Shown here: one piece after another, positions 46,729 to 55,444 of the stretch
Numbering within the stretch: the stretch's first letter is position 1
Layout of the letters: every line of letters starts with the position of its first letter
Source: an uncultured Lactobacillus sp.
Lineage (GTDB): Bacteria > Bacillota > Bacilli > Lactobacillales > Lactobacillaceae
Reading direction: 5' to 3'
DNA: 64,000 nt
Assembly: GCF_910589175.1 (NCBI RefSeq)
Contig: NZ_CAJURR010000012.1
Location: 1 to 64,000 of the forward strand
Translations under genes and position numbers: made by a program
The notes under the pieces: generated by a model
Database searches by the model: none
What the model saw: the letters and a program-made list of their open reading frames with translations, nothing else
What the model was told of the DNA's origin: nothing

Positions 46729-46803
46729 AATTCTCACTTCCTTGTTTCGTTCTTGATATTTATATTAAACATGGATATAAGATTAAAATCTAGTGAAATT
46801 GAC

Positions 46804-46834
46804 TAAGCGGTTAATTTAAAGTTCCAAGCGGTCA
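46804..46834. promoter_or_regulatory. putative LytTR direct-repeat operator
   Basis: Two AAGCGGT repeats (46805-46811 and 46826-46832) are spaced exactly 21 bp start to start, two helical turns, as LytTR proteins prefer. They lie upstream of the LytTR-LiaF operon, suggesting autoregulation. Confidence 0.5.
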
Positions 46835-46905
46835 AAAAAAGCATGAAACTAAAGATGTGGGGGAAAAAATTAGTTCATACTTCTTTTAATTTTTAGCTTA
46901 ATAAA

Positions 46906-47472
46906 TTAATATTCTCGATAAGCTGGAGCCTGGTATTCTTTCATAAACTGCAAAATTTTATCAAAATCAGTTTCAAAATAAATTGCATCTAAATAAATAT
47001 CTTCTAAAAAGTCGTCTTTATTCATCCGCTTGAGTAATTTATCTAAATTATCATAGAAACCATCATAATTATAGAAAGCCACCGGCTTAGCATTATCACC
47101 AATTGCTGTCCAAGAAATAGCTTGACTGATCTCTTCCAAAGTACCAATACTGCCCGGAAGAGCCACCATCCCATCAGCTAACTCCATCATGACGTCTTTT
47201 CTTTTATTCATATTTTCAACTACGCGAAAATCTTGTACCTTCTCATAAGCTGCTCCGCGGTCTTTTAATTCTTCAGTAATAATGCCATGGACAATGCCGC
47301 CATTTTCTAAAACACCGTCTGCAACTACCCGCATTAAACCATATTTACCTCAGCCATAGACTAATTCGATCTGATGTTCTGCCATTTTCTTACCAAATTC
47401 ATAAGCTGTCTTAGCATACTCTGATCGGTTGCCTGTTCGCGCTCCACAATAAACTGCAATCTTTTTAATCAT
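46906..47472 (-). pseudogene. LOG-family (TIGR00730) nucleotide phosphoribohydrolase with internal stop
   Basis: A gene of 189 codons interrupted by an in-frame TGA at 47350-47352. The N-terminal part reads MIKKIAVYCGARTG up to LVYG, then the stop, then GKYGLMRVVADGVLENGG in the same frame. Normally this is a continuous LVYGGGKYGLM, so one GGA to TGA change explains it. The catalytic motif reads PGSIGTLEE rather than the usual PGGxGTxxE, a second departure. Intact homologues cleave nucleoside monophosphates. Start 47472; a restart downstream at 47334 would lose the nucleotide-binding N-terminus. Confidence 0.85.
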
Positions 47473-47551
47473 TTTATCTACCTTATTTCTAAAAATTCTA
47501 TGCGCATTTATCTTAAAATTATTTTCTCTCTGATTACAAATAAAAGTGCAT

Positions 47552-47586
47552 AAAAAATGCACAAGCCTACATGAACTTGTGCAAAA
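47552..47586 (-). terminator. terminator after rex
   Basis: An 8-bp stem (TGCACAAG / CTTGTGCA) with a 10-base loop and six T residues on the minus strand, after the rex stop at 47605. Confidence 0.88.
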
Positions 47587-47604
47587 CTACTATAATATAG
47601 TAGA

Positions 47605-48249
47605 TTATTTTTTGTTCTTATCTTTATCAGAGTCTAAAAAATAAATCAAAGTTTGAAGTTCAGTTGCTAAATCCACATTCTGAACTCTTACGCTAGATGG
47701 AGCAGATAAACGAAGCGGCGTAAAGTTCATAATTCCTTTAATTCCGGCATCAAACATTTCATTAGCTGTCTTTTGAGCCGCTGTTTGTGGAACACAAAGG
47801 ATCGCAATTGTAATTTGTTGTTCACGAAGCTGTTTCTTCATTTCACTCATATCATAAACTGGCACACCTGACATAATTGTTCCAGTAATTTCAGGATTAA
47901 TGTCAAAAGCAGCGCTAATTCTGATATTATTAGTACGCTTGAAGTTATAATTCAAAAGCGCATGTCCCATATTACCAACACCAACTAAGGCAACGTTAGT
48001 TAAAGTATCTTGGTTCAAAATCTTTTTAAAGAAATTAAGCAAGTTCTTAACATCATAGCCATAGCCACGCTTACCCAAAGCACCAAAGTAAGAAAAATCA
48101 CGACGAATCGAAGCACTGTCAACTTGAACTGCTTCAGCAAGTTCAGTTGAAGAAACCTTTTCTTTTCCTTCATCATTTAAAAAGATCAAATAGCGATAAT
48201 ACAGCGGCAAGCGTCTGGCAGTAGCCTTAGGAATCTTAATTTCATCCAT
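47605..48249 (-). CDS. rex: redox-sensing transcriptional repressor Rex
   Basis: A 214-residue repressor. An N-terminal winged helix ([15 protein letters not shown], then [20 protein letters not shown]) is followed by a Rossmann NADH-binding domain with [13 protein letters not shown] and a C-terminal swapped helix. Rex senses the NADH/NAD+ ratio and controls fermentation genes. A partial Rex-type site 32 bases upstream suggests autoregulation. It is divergent from the ABC-F gene. Confidence 0.95.
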   Translation of the reverse strand: MDEIKIPKATARRLPLYYRYLIFLNDEGKEKVSSTELAEAVQVDSASIRRDFSYFGALGKRGYGYDVKNLLNFFKKILNQDTLTNVALVGVGNMGHALLNYNFKRTNNIRISAAFDINPEITGTIMSGVPVYDMSEMKKQLREQQITIAILCVPQTAAQKTANEMFDAGIKGIMNFTPLRLSAPSSVRVQNVDLATELQTLIYFLDSDKDKNKK

Positions 48250-48280
48250 TAAGAGGCCTCTTTCTTTTATAAAATACGAA

Positions 48281-48296
48281 TGTGAAATATTTACTA
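48281..48296. promoter_or_regulatory. possible Rex operator upstream of rex
   Basis: TGTGAAATATTTACTA matches the first twelve positions of the Rex palindrome TGTGAAATATTTCACA but is poor in the second half. Confidence 0.3.
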
Positions 48297-48416
48297 ATCA
48301 AACTAATAATAGGCATTCTTTAAGGATAAATCAAGAAACAATTTTCACAAAGGTCATATTTTCATAAAATTTAAAAGATTCACTATGTTAAAATAAGCAC
48401 TAGGAGAAAAATAATT

Positions 48417-50342
48417 ATGATTATTGCACAAGCTCAAGACCTCGAACAACGTTTTGGAGGCAATACTATCTTCAGTAACATTTCTTTCTCAGTTCCTGAC
48501 AATGCCAGAATCGGTCTTGTCGGACCTAATGGAGCTGGGAAAACTACCTTATTAAAGATCATGACTGGTCAACAAGAACCAACTAGTGGTCAATTTACTA
48601 TTAATAAGGGATTGAAAGTCGGCTACATCGCCCAGGAAAATGGTCTCGATGAAGAAAAAACAATCTGGGATGAAATGCTTACTGTTTTTAATGATTTAAT
48701 TGAAAAAAATAAAAAGATCACCAAAATGCAGGAGCAAATTGCCGACCATCCCGAAGATGAAGAATTGCTCAAGCGTTATGATCAATTAGCCTACGACTTT
48801 GAACAAGAAGGCGGCTTTACCTACCAAGCTGAAATTAAAAGTATTCTTAACGGATTCAATTTCAAAGAAAATACTTGGAATAAAGTAATTGGCACCCTTT
48901 CTGGCGGTGAAAAGACGCGACTTGCTTTTGTTAAATTGCTTTTGCAAAAGCCACCAGTATTATTACTTGACGAGCCTACTAACTACCTTGACTTAGACAC
49001 TTTAGATTGGTTAGAAGCATTCTTGAAAAACTATCAAGGCGCAATTATTACTGTTTCCCACGACCAGTACTTCTTAGATCACTTAGCTAATCAAATTTTC
49101 GAATTAAACTTCGGTAAATTAACTACTTTCAAGGGTAATTACAGCCAATACGTTAAAGAACGTGAATTGATGGATAGCCAGCAAGAAGCTGCTTATGAAA
49201 AGCAACAAGAAAAGATCAAAAAGGAAGAAGAGTTTATTCAAAAAAACCTAGTTCGTGCTTCTACTACTAAACGTGCACAAAGTCGGCGTAAAGTTTTAGA
49301 TAAGATGGAGCGAATTAAGCCACCTAAGCATAAGCAAAAAGTCCGCATTAACTTCACTAGCGAACGTCCTTCTGGAAAGGAAGTCCTAATCGCTAAAGAT
49401 CTAACTATCGGCTATCCTGATAAGGTAATGGTTTCTGATATCGACTTCCAAGTCAACAAAAATGACCGCGTTGCTATTATCGGCCCTAACGGAATTGGTA
49501 AGTCTACCTTGCTCAAGACCATTATGAAAAAACTTGAACCAAAAGATGGCTCAATTAAATATGGCGCAAGCTTAGATATTGGTTATTATGACCAAGAACT
49601 CCAAAGTTTAGATCCTTTAAAGACTGTTCTTGATACAATTTGGGATCGTCACAAGACAATGCCTGAAAAAGATGTCCGCTCTATTTTGGCTTCCTTCTTA
49701 TTCACTGCCGAAGATATCGATAAGACTGTTGGTCAATTATCTGGTGGTCAAAAGGCTCGACTTACTCTAACTGTTTTGTCTCTTGAAAAAGACAATTTCT
49801 TATTAATGGACGAACCTACCAACCACTTAGATATTGAAGCTAAAGAAGTGCTTGAAGAAGCTTTAGATAATTACGACGGCACCCTGCTCTTTGTTTCTCA
49901 CGACCGTTACTTTATTAATGAGTTAGCTAACAAGATTATCTCAGTTCGCGATGGTCACGCTAAGATCTACAATGGTAATTATTCTTACTACTTAGATGAA
50001 AAAGCTAAACAAGCTGCTGCTGTTCAAGAAGCAAAAGCTGAACAAACTGAAAGTACTACTAGTGCTAATCAAAATCAGGGTAAACTTTCCTATCAAGAGC
50101 AAAAGGCTCGTGATTCACAAAAACGTAAGTTAGAACGCGCTGTTAGTGATGCAGAAGCTAGAATTGAAAAATTAGAAAATGAAGAACAAGAGATTCAAAC
50201 TGAAATGGCTAATCCAGATATTGCTGCTTCTTTTGAAAAGCTTGGACCTCTTCAAGAAAAATTATCTGCTGTTCAAGAGCAACTAGATCAAGCAAATACT
50301 GACTGGGAAAATGCTTTAGAAGCACTAGATGAATTTGAATAA
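48417..50342 (+). CDS. ABC-F ribosome-associated ATPase
   Basis: A 641-residue protein of two ABC domains and no membrane segments. Walker A sequences are GPNGAGKTTLLK and GPNGIGKSTLLK. The signatures are TLSGGEKTRLAFV and QLSGGQKARLTLTV. A linker of about 80 charged residues joins the domains, and a long C-terminal coiled-coil ends EALDEFE. This is ABC-F (Uup/EttA type), which acts on stalled ribosomes or in antibiotic protection; substrate is unknown. Its last 163 codons recur as a fragment near 53.6 kb. Divergent from rex. Confidence 0.92.
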   Translation: MIIAQAQDLEQRFGGNTIFSNISFSVPDNARIGLVGPNGAGKTTLLKIMTGQQEPTSGQFTINKGLKVGYIAQENGLDEEKTIWDEMLTVFNDLIEKNKKITKMQEQIADHPEDEELLKRYDQLAYDFEQEGGFTYQAEIKSILNGFNFKENTWNKVIGTLSGGEKTRLAFVKLLLQKPPVLLLDEPTNYLDLDTLDWLEAFLKNYQGAIITVSHDQYFLDHLANQIFELNFGKLTTFKGNYSQYVKERELMDSQQEAAYEKQQEKIKKEEEFIQKNLVRASTTKRAQSRRKVLDKMERIKPPKHKQKVRINFTSERPSGKEVLIAKDLTIGYPDKVMVSDIDFQVNKNDRVAIIGPNGIGKSTLLKTIMKKLEPKDGSIKYGASLDIGYYDQELQSLDPLKTVLDTIWDRHKTMPEKDVRSILASFLFTAEDIDKTVGQLSGGQKARLTLTVLSLEKDNFLLMDEPTNHLDIEAKEVLEEALDNYDGTLLFVSHDRYFINELANKIISVRDGHAKIYNGNYSYYLDEKAKQAAAVQEAKAEQTESTTSANQNQGKLSYQEQKARDSQKRKLERAVSDAEARIEKLENEEQEIQTEMANPDIAASFEKLGPLQEKLSAVQEQLDQANTDWENALEALDEFE

Positions 50343-50348
50343 TTTTTG

Positions 50349-50374
50349 ACCATCCGATGAGGGATGGTTTTTTA
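50349..50374 (+). terminator. terminator after the ABC-F gene
   Basis: A 7-bp stem (ACCATCC / GGATGGT) with a short loop and six T residues, 7 bases after the stop. Confidence 0.8.
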
Positions 50375-50452
50375 TTATTTTAAAAATTTTCGGCTAATTT
50401 TAAATTCATGTTAAAATAGTACCTGTCAAAATGAATTGACGGGAGAAGAAAA

Positions 50453-51745
50453 ATGAAATTTAGAAAAAAGATGTTAACTCTTGCCGCAATTGGAACGGCA
50501 CTTTTAGCAGTTGGATGCTCTAAGACTCAAACTAAGGAGTCTAGTAGCAAAATTCCGACTAAGATTACCAAGAATACTACGGTAACTTTTTGGTATTCAT
50601 TAACCGGTTCTTCTGAAAAAGCCCTCAAGAAGATGACTGCGGACTTTGAAAAAGAAAATCCAAAAATCAAGATCAAGCTTGAAAGCCAAGGCGGTAATTA
50701 TGCGGATCTTCAGTCTAAGCTTTCCTCAACAATGCAATCACCTGATAATTTGCCGACTATCACCCAGGCTTATCCAGGATGGTTGTATAATGCCGCTAAG
50801 CAAAAAATGCTAGTTGACCTCACTCCTTATGTTAAAAATGATGACCTTGGCTGGGGCCCCTATGCTAAAAGTAATATTAAGCAAGCACTTTGGAACGGCG
50901 CAAAAATTAACAATACTCAATACGGAGTCCCATTCAATAAGTCAGTTGAAGTACTTTTCTATAATAAGACTTTACTAGATCAATATAATCTCAAAGTTCC
51001 GCAAACAATGGGCGAGCTTAAGTCTGCTTCTGAAAAGATCTATCAAAAGAGTGACCATCAAGTAACTGGGGCTGGTTTTGATGCTTTAAACAATTACTAT
51101 ATGTTGGGGATGAAGGAAAAAGGCATCAACTTTACTAAGAAGATTAACTTTTCTGGTAAAGATTCAAAAGAAGTAATTGACTACTACGCTGATGGGGTTC
51201 GTAAGGGCTACTTCATGCAAGCTGGTACTGAAAAATATATGTCTACCCCATTTAATTCTGGTAAGGTAGCAATGTTTATCGGTTCAACTGCTAATGAAGC
51301 ATATCTAAAACAAGGCTTGAAGAAAGAATATCAATTTGGCATTGCCCCTCGTCCAAGCAAGGTTAATGCGCAACAAGGAACTGATATTTATATGTTTAAC
51401 CAGGCTAGCGCTAGACAAAAGTCAGCTGCCTTCAAGTATCTAAAATTCTTGACCAGTAAGAAAGAACAATTCTACTGGACTAAAACTACCGGCTATATGC
51501 CAGTTAATACGCAAGTCCTAAACTCACAAGCTTACAAGTCACTTAATACAAGTAAAGTATCAGCAATCTTGGCTGAGACTACTAAAGACTTGTACTTCTT
51601 ACCAGTAACTAAGAATGCCACACCTGCTTATGACCAAGTTCAAGCAAGTATGCAAGCAATCTTAGCTGATGCTAAAAAGAAGAAAAATATTAATCCAGCT
51701 ATTCAGACTGCCAAGCAAAAATTTGATGCTAGCTGGAAACAATAA
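50453..51745 (+). CDS. extracellular solute-binding lipoprotein, family 1
   Basis: A 430-residue lipoprotein. The signal sequence ends in the lipobox LAVGC at residue 22, so it is anchored to the outer membrane face. The mature part is a two-lobed sugar-binding fold (VTFWYSLTGSSEKALKKM, later EVLFYNKTLLDQYNLKVP and GKVAMFIGSTAN) of the UgpB/maltose-binding type. It captures a carbohydrate or glycerol-phosphate for an ABC importer. No permease or ATPase gene is adjacent, so it must work with a partner elsewhere. Good spacing to an extended -10 promoter. Confidence 0.9.
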   Translation: MKFRKKMLTLAAIGTALLAVGCSKTQTKESSSKIPTKITKNTTVTFWYSLTGSSEKALKKMTADFEKENPKIKIKLESQGGNYADLQSKLSSTMQSPDNLPTITQAYPGWLYNAAKQKMLVDLTPYVKNDDLGWGPYAKSNIKQALWNGAKINNTQYGVPFNKSVEVLFYNKTLLDQYNLKVPQTMGELKSASEKIYQKSDHQVTGAGFDALNNYYMLGMKEKGINFTKKINFSGKDSKEVIDYYADGVRKGYFMQAGTEKYMSTPFNSGKVAMFIGSTANEAYLKQGLKKEYQFGIAPRPSKVNAQQGTDIYMFNQASARQKSAAFKYLKFLTSKKEQFYWTKTTGYMPVNTQVLNSQAYKSLNTSKVSAILAETTKDLYFLPVTKNATPAYDQVQASMQAILADAKKKKNINPAIQTAKQKFDASWKQ

Positions 51746-51754
51746 TTAAACATA

Positions 51755-51802
51755 AAAAATATGCCTAATTAGATCTATCTTGGTCTAATCAGGCATATTT
51801 TT
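51755..51802. terminator. bidirectional terminator after the solute-binding gene
   Basis: A long stem (AAAAATATGCCT ... AGGCATATTTTT, extended by ATTAGA/TCTAAT). It is homologous to the terminator at 54092-54138 that follows the ABC-F fragment. Confidence 0.85.
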
Positions 51803-51838
51803 GTATACGGTTAATATTAATATCGCTAATGTCCATTT

Positions 51839-52303
51839 TTATTGTTTATTTTCCACCCCTTTAGGAACTAATTGCCAGTAAGTACCATCTTGACTTTGGT
51901 ATGCTCCATTAGAAGCCTTTTTTAAATCAAAGGTTACTTTCCTTGTTTTAATTTTATAGCCATCTTTCAATCGCTCAGTTTTAACCCGTCCTAATTTCAC
52001 CCATTCACCAGCTTGTGGTCGAGTATTTCCATTCTTCGAAAAGGCATTTAAAATATCTTTACTTAATTTTGATGGCTTGCTCTCTTCATTGCCACCTAAG
52101 CGTGTGGCAATATAAGCAGTATTTTTATCAAACATTAAATAAAAAGAATTACTTAACCGGTTATCTTCTTTTTCTAAAGTCATTAGACTTTGACCAACCC
52201 ATTCCTCAGGAACCGTGGTCTGATTATGATAAAACCATGCTCCTCCACCAACGAAAAGCAATAATGCTACAAAAGTAGCCACAAATAGTTTTTTATTTTT
52301 CAT
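51839..52303 (-). CDS. membrane-anchored extracytoplasmic protein, copy A
   Basis: A 154-residue protein. A basic N-terminus and one hydrophobic helix (VATFVALLLFVGGGAWFY) act as an uncleaved anchor, followed by about 130 extracytoplasmic residues with no recognised domain. It is clearly paralogous to the gene at 54178: SLMTLEK, NSFYLMFDKNTAY, TRLGGNEESKPSKLSKDIL and GAYQSQDGTYWQ are shared. It lies just downstream of an Rgg-like regulator, with a palindromic site in between. Function unknown. Confidence 0.65.
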   Translation of the reverse strand: MKNKKLFVATFVALLLFVGGGAWFYHNQTTVPEEWVGQSLMTLEKEDNRLSNSFYLMFDKNTAYIATRLGGNEESKPSKLSKDILNAFSKNGNTRPQAGEWVKLGRVKTERLKDGYKIKTRKVTFDLKKASNGAYQSQDGTYWQLVPKGVENKQ

Positions 52304-52333
52304 AGCTCACTTTTCCTATCTAGAAATATTTAC

Positions 52334-52363
52334 ACAAATAATAAATTTATATTTATCATTTGT
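52334..52363. promoter_or_regulatory. palindromic operator candidate A
   Basis: ACAAATAATA-N10-TATCATTTGT, ten-base arms with one mismatch. It lies between the Rgg-like regulator and the small membrane protein gene. The same palindrome (perfect) occurs at the equivalent position of copy B (55445-55474). Confidence 0.6.
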
Positions 52364-52420
52364 TGTTTATAATTATCACAGCTTTTTCAGTTTTTATTCA
52401 TTATGTTGTGCTATACACAA

Positions 52421-53239
52421 CTAAATTTGCCAATATTCCATACAATCTTTATATCCACATTTCATCAGCAATTTTTTTATTTGAGTTGCTTTTTCTGTAT
52501 TCCCACTAAATAAATTAAAATATAACTCATGACAAATTCGATAAAGCAAAAAATGAGTAGTCGTTTCTAAGCTCGCTAAATAATCTAATGCAGCTTCAAT
52601 ATTATCTCCGTTTAATTTTTGCTTATAGCAATAACAAAGATAATTATTACAAATAATTGCTACTCTTTCCCTCATACTCTCAGAACAAGAATTCTTTTGA
52701 TAATGTTTTAATAATTGACCAAGAAAATAGTCTACTTGCTCTAAAGAAAATATCTTCATACAATCAGAAAATAATTGTAATGCACCGATATTTTCCACCC
52801 AATTTTCATGTTCTGAAAATCTAGTAACTATTTTATTTTTAAAGGCTAGACTTAAGTCAGATAAGCTATTTTCTAAAGAAGCAATAGCAATTATTGTTCG
52901 ATATTTAAAAAGTTGATGCTCTTTTAAATCTAGGATTTCATTTAAATAAATTCCTATTTTTTCCCTTTGATTGTTATTAAAAGCATGCAACATCTTTTGC
53001 TTCAATTCTTCAGCTTTTTTATCTTCAGACGTATAGTAATCATACTTAACTTTATTAAAAAAATCACTGATATCAATATGGTGTTTCAAAATAATTCTAA
53101 ATAAAGTATCAATTGAAATACTTTCTAATCCACGCTCTATTTTTGAATAATGATCCTTGTTAATAATGCCCTTTATCATCTGTTTCTGAGTTAAGCCTAA
53201 TTTTTGACGTTCTTCTTTTAACGCCTGTCCAATTTTCAT
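52421..53239 (-). CDS. Rgg/MutR-like regulator, copy A
   Basis: A 272-residue regulator. The helix-turn-helix is IGQALKEERQKLGLTQKQM then HYSKIERGLESISIDTLFRI, followed by a helical C-terminal sensor of about 200 residues. It is closely related to the broken copy near 56 kb and more distantly to the regulator near 43 kb. An AAGGAGATG ribosome site supports the ATG at 53239. It is transcribed toward the membrane-anchored protein, so a regulator-operator-target unit is inferred. Confidence 0.8.
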   Translation of the reverse strand: MKIGQALKEERQKLGLTQKQMIKGIINKDHYSKIERGLESISIDTLFRIILKHHIDISDFFNKVKYDYYTSEDKKAEELKQKMLHAFNNNQREKIGIYLNEILDLKEHQLFKYRTIIAIASLENSLSDLSLAFKNKIVTRFSEHENWVENIGALQLFSDCMKIFSLEQVDYFLGQLLKHYQKNSCSESMRERVAIICNNYLCYCYKQKLNGDNIEAALDYLASLETTTHFLLYRICHELYFNLFSGNTEKATQIKKLLMKCGYKDCMEYWQI

Positions 53240-53290
53240 AATCTCATCTCCTTATTTGATTTTATTTATTTTTTATTAATTTTATAACAA

Positions 53291-53318
53291 AAAAAGAATT
53301 CAGAAAACTGAATTCTTT
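53291..53318 (-). terminator. orphan terminator after the NUDIX remnant
   Basis: A perfect 11-bp stem (AAAGAATTCAG / CTGAATTCTTT) with an AAAA loop and a minus-strand run of seven T residues. It lies downstream of the NUDIX remnant, of which it is probably the old terminator, and just upstream of regulator copy A. Confidence 0.8.
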
Positions 53319-53437
53319 ATCTAGATGATTAATTTGACTCGTGTTAATTAGTTACTTTTGGTTGTTAATTCCTCTATATCTCTGGTTTAAAACTAATCCT
53401 AAGTTTCTGTCTAATTTTTTCAAAAGTATGTTTCCTT

Positions 53438-53551
53438 CTATCCCTCACGACTCACCAAATAATCATTAGCCTTATCCAAAATTGCTGACAAGTCTTCAGA
53501 TCTAAACTCCTTTTCTAATTCTTTCTTGAGCAGCGTGATAATTTAACCATT
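53438..53551 (-). pseudogene. 3' remnant of a NUDIX hydrolase gene
   Basis: The minus strand reads WLNYHAAQERIRK, then after a frameshift KEFRSEDLSAILDKANDYL and a stop. This aligns with the C-terminus of the intact NUDIX protein at 60011-60460 (WLNYEDAQKRIR, then EDLSFILEKANDYLNGY). Only the last 35-40 codons survive. It abuts the ABC-F fragment at 53552, which marks a recombination junction. Confidence 0.75.
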
Positions 53552-53553
53552 CA

Positions 53554-54042
53554 GAAGAAGCACTAGATAATTACGATGGAACCTTGCTTTTTGTTTCTCA
53601 TGACCGTTACTTTATTAATGAGTTAGCTAATAAGATTATTTCAGTTCGTGATGATCACGCTAAGATTTACAATGGTAATTATTCCTACTACTTAGATGAA
53701 AAAGCTAAACAAGCTGCGGCTGTTCAAGAAGCAAAAGCTGAACAAACTGAAAGTGCTACTAGTGCTAATCAAAATAAAGGTAAACTTTCCTATCAAGAAC
53801 AAAAGGCACGCGATTCTCAAAAGAGAAAACTAGAACGTGCAGTTAGCGATGCCGAGGCTAAGATTGAAAAATTAGAAGCAGAAGAAAAAGAAATTCAAAC
53901 TGAAATGGCAAATCCAGATATTGCCGCTTCATTTGAAAAGCTTGGACCATTGCAAGAAAAATTATCTGCTGTTCAAGAGCAATTAGATCAAGCAAACACT
54001 GACTGGGAAAATGCCTTAGAAGCCCTTGATGAATTTGAATAA
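53554..54042 (+). pseudogene. 3' fragment of an ABC-F gene
   Basis: The last 163 codons of an ABC-F protein, in frame from EEALDNYDGTLLFVSHDRYF to the final EALDEFE. It is nearly identical in protein sequence to the end of the intact gene at 48417-50342, with many synonymous differences. It lacks both Walker A motifs and both signatures and has no ribosome site; a TTG at 53584 gives the longest possible ORF. It is followed by a copy of the terminator found after the solute-binding gene. Non-functional relic of a segmental duplication or exchange. Confidence 0.85.
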
Positions 54043-54091
54043 AGTGCAAGATCGAGATTAACTATACTCACTTTCTCCAATACTTATAAAT

Positions 54092-54138
54092 AAAAATATG
54101 CCTAATTAGATTTTGTTAATCTAACTAGGCATATTTTT
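54092..54138. terminator. bidirectional terminator after the ABC-F fragment
   Basis: AAAAATATGCCTA and its complement with an inner TTAGATT/AATCTAA pairing. It is homologous to the terminator at 51755-51802. Confidence 0.85.
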
Positions 54139-54177
54139 TATATTGATTAATATTAATATCACTTATATCCATTTTGA

Positions 54178-54642
54178 TTATTTGCTTTCTGTCACTCCTT
54201 CTGGAACAAATTGCCAATAAGTACCATCTTGACTTTGATAGGCACCTTTAGAAGTCTTTTTCAAAATAAAACTTACTTTACGCGTTTTAAACTTGTAACC
54301 ATTTTTTAACTTTTCGGTTTTAACTCGGCCTAATTTTACCCACTGACCTGCTTGTGGACGTTCATTTTCTTTCAATGAAAAAGCATTCAAAATATCTTTA
54401 CTTAATTTTGAAGGTTTACTTTCTTCATTACCCCCTAAGCGTGTAGCTAAATAAGCCGTATTTTTGTCAAACATCAAATAAAAAGAATTACTTAGTTTAT
54501 TATCTGATTTTTCCAAAGTCATTAAGCTTTGATTAACCCAGCCTTTAGGGACAGTTGTCTGATTATGATAAAACCATACTCCACCGCCTACTAAAAATAA
54601 TAAAGCTACTAAAGCAGTCACAACTAATTTCTTATTTTTCAT
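54178..54642 (-). CDS. membrane-anchored extracytoplasmic protein, copy B
   Basis: A protein of about 154 residues, with an N-terminal anchor helix (VVTALVALLFLVGGGVWFY) and an extracytoplasmic domain sharing nearly all of its landmarks with the gene at 51839. The ATG at 54642 has a GAGGAC site; the longer frame to 54681 overlaps the upstream gene. It is the last gene of a leftward unit with two secreted-protein genes behind palindromic site B. Function unknown. Confidence 0.65.
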   Translation of the reverse strand: MKNKKLVVTALVALLFLVGGGVWFYHNQTTVPKGWVNQSLMTLEKSDNKLSNSFYLMFDKNTAYLATRLGGNEESKPSKLSKDILNAFSLKENERPQAGQWVKLGRVKTEKLKNGYKFKTRKVSFILKKTSKGAYQSQDGTYWQFVPEGVTESK

Positions 54643-54658
54643 CTTTGTCCTCGTACAT

Positions 54659-55039
54659 TTAATAGTTCGTAGCAAGTCCATATGCTACTAACCTAACATT
54701 TCCCCCATATACTGACACCCATCTAGTTTTATTAGTTCTATAATTATGTTCCATCCAAGTACCCTTTCGATATAGATACCCGTTATATTTACCATCATTA
54801 TAGTAAACCTTATCAGGAGTAGTATTGGCTAGATTCCAATTATCTCCTCTTTGCCAAGCACTATATCTATAAACATTAGATACATATTTATATAACGGTC
54901 CATTTTTACTAGGTCTATATACCTGGAGGGAAACCTCATTTTTTGGAGATACTACTTGTGCTTTAGCTGTATTATTTACATACGTTACTCCTACACTACA
55001 TGATAAAAGCATTGCTAATAATAATTTTTTCACTGACAT
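54659..55039 (-). CDS. small secreted aromatic-rich protein
   Basis: A 126-residue protein. A signal peptide (KKLLLAMLLSCSVGVTYVNN, then TAKA-Q cleavage) precedes a mature part of about 100 residues rich in Tyr, Trp, Asn and Arg, with a YNGYLYRKGTW motif. No domain is recognised. The decayed gene upstream encodes a related protein (YNGYRGYL and YRGYLYS motifs). The GGAGG site lies in the end of that gene. A secreted interbacterial or adhesive role is possible but speculative. Confidence 0.65.
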   Translation of the reverse strand: MSVKKLLLAMLLSCSVGVTYVNNTAKAQVVSPKNEVSLQVYRPSKNGPLYKYVSNVYRYSAWQRGDNWNLANTTPDKVYYNDGKYNGYLYRKGTWMEHNYRTNKTRWVSVYGGNVRLVAYGLATNY

Positions 55040-55040
55040 T

Positions 55041-55411
55041 TTATTTATCCTCCAAACTTAAGACATCTTTCAATAATTGTGGATTACGAGAATAAGGGGT
55101 AGGTATACTACGTACATTTCTACTATATAGGTAGCCTCTATAAAGAGTCATCGATCCTCTCCCAACTATCCTTTCACGAGTAACTCTAGATAAATATCCA
55201 CGATAACCATTATATTCAAAATAATGAGTCGGACTGTTATCATAAGCTCCCAAAATAATCCAAATTCTTGAAGGAGTGTATTGGTTTACACCCACTGATG
55301 ACTCACTCCTACTAGTGTTTACATCAGCCGCATCAACCTTAGATGTTTAAAAAACACCTAAGATTGACAACATTAATAAACTAGTTACTATTTTTTTAGA
55401 TTAAATTTCAT
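55041..55411 (-). pseudogene. decayed secreted-protein gene, paralogue of the next gene
   Basis: A GGAGGG site precedes ATG at 55411, but the frame hits TAG after 7 codons at a run of seven A residues. One more A would give KIVTSLLMLSILGVF, a signal peptide core. That frame then meets TAA near 55350, before TSKVDAADVNTS. The mature part is open from there to 55041 (an 84-codon ORF starting GTG at 55295). Two lesions in the signal peptide mean the protein cannot be secreted. It shares YNGY/GYLY motifs with the gene at 54659. Confidence 0.75.
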
Positions 55412-55444
55412 TTTTCCCTCCATAAGCATAAATATTACATTTTC

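Noticed and set aside
53584-54042. ABC-F fragment as a functional small protein
   Set aside because: It lacks both ATP-binding motifs and any ribosome site, and starts in the middle of a domain.
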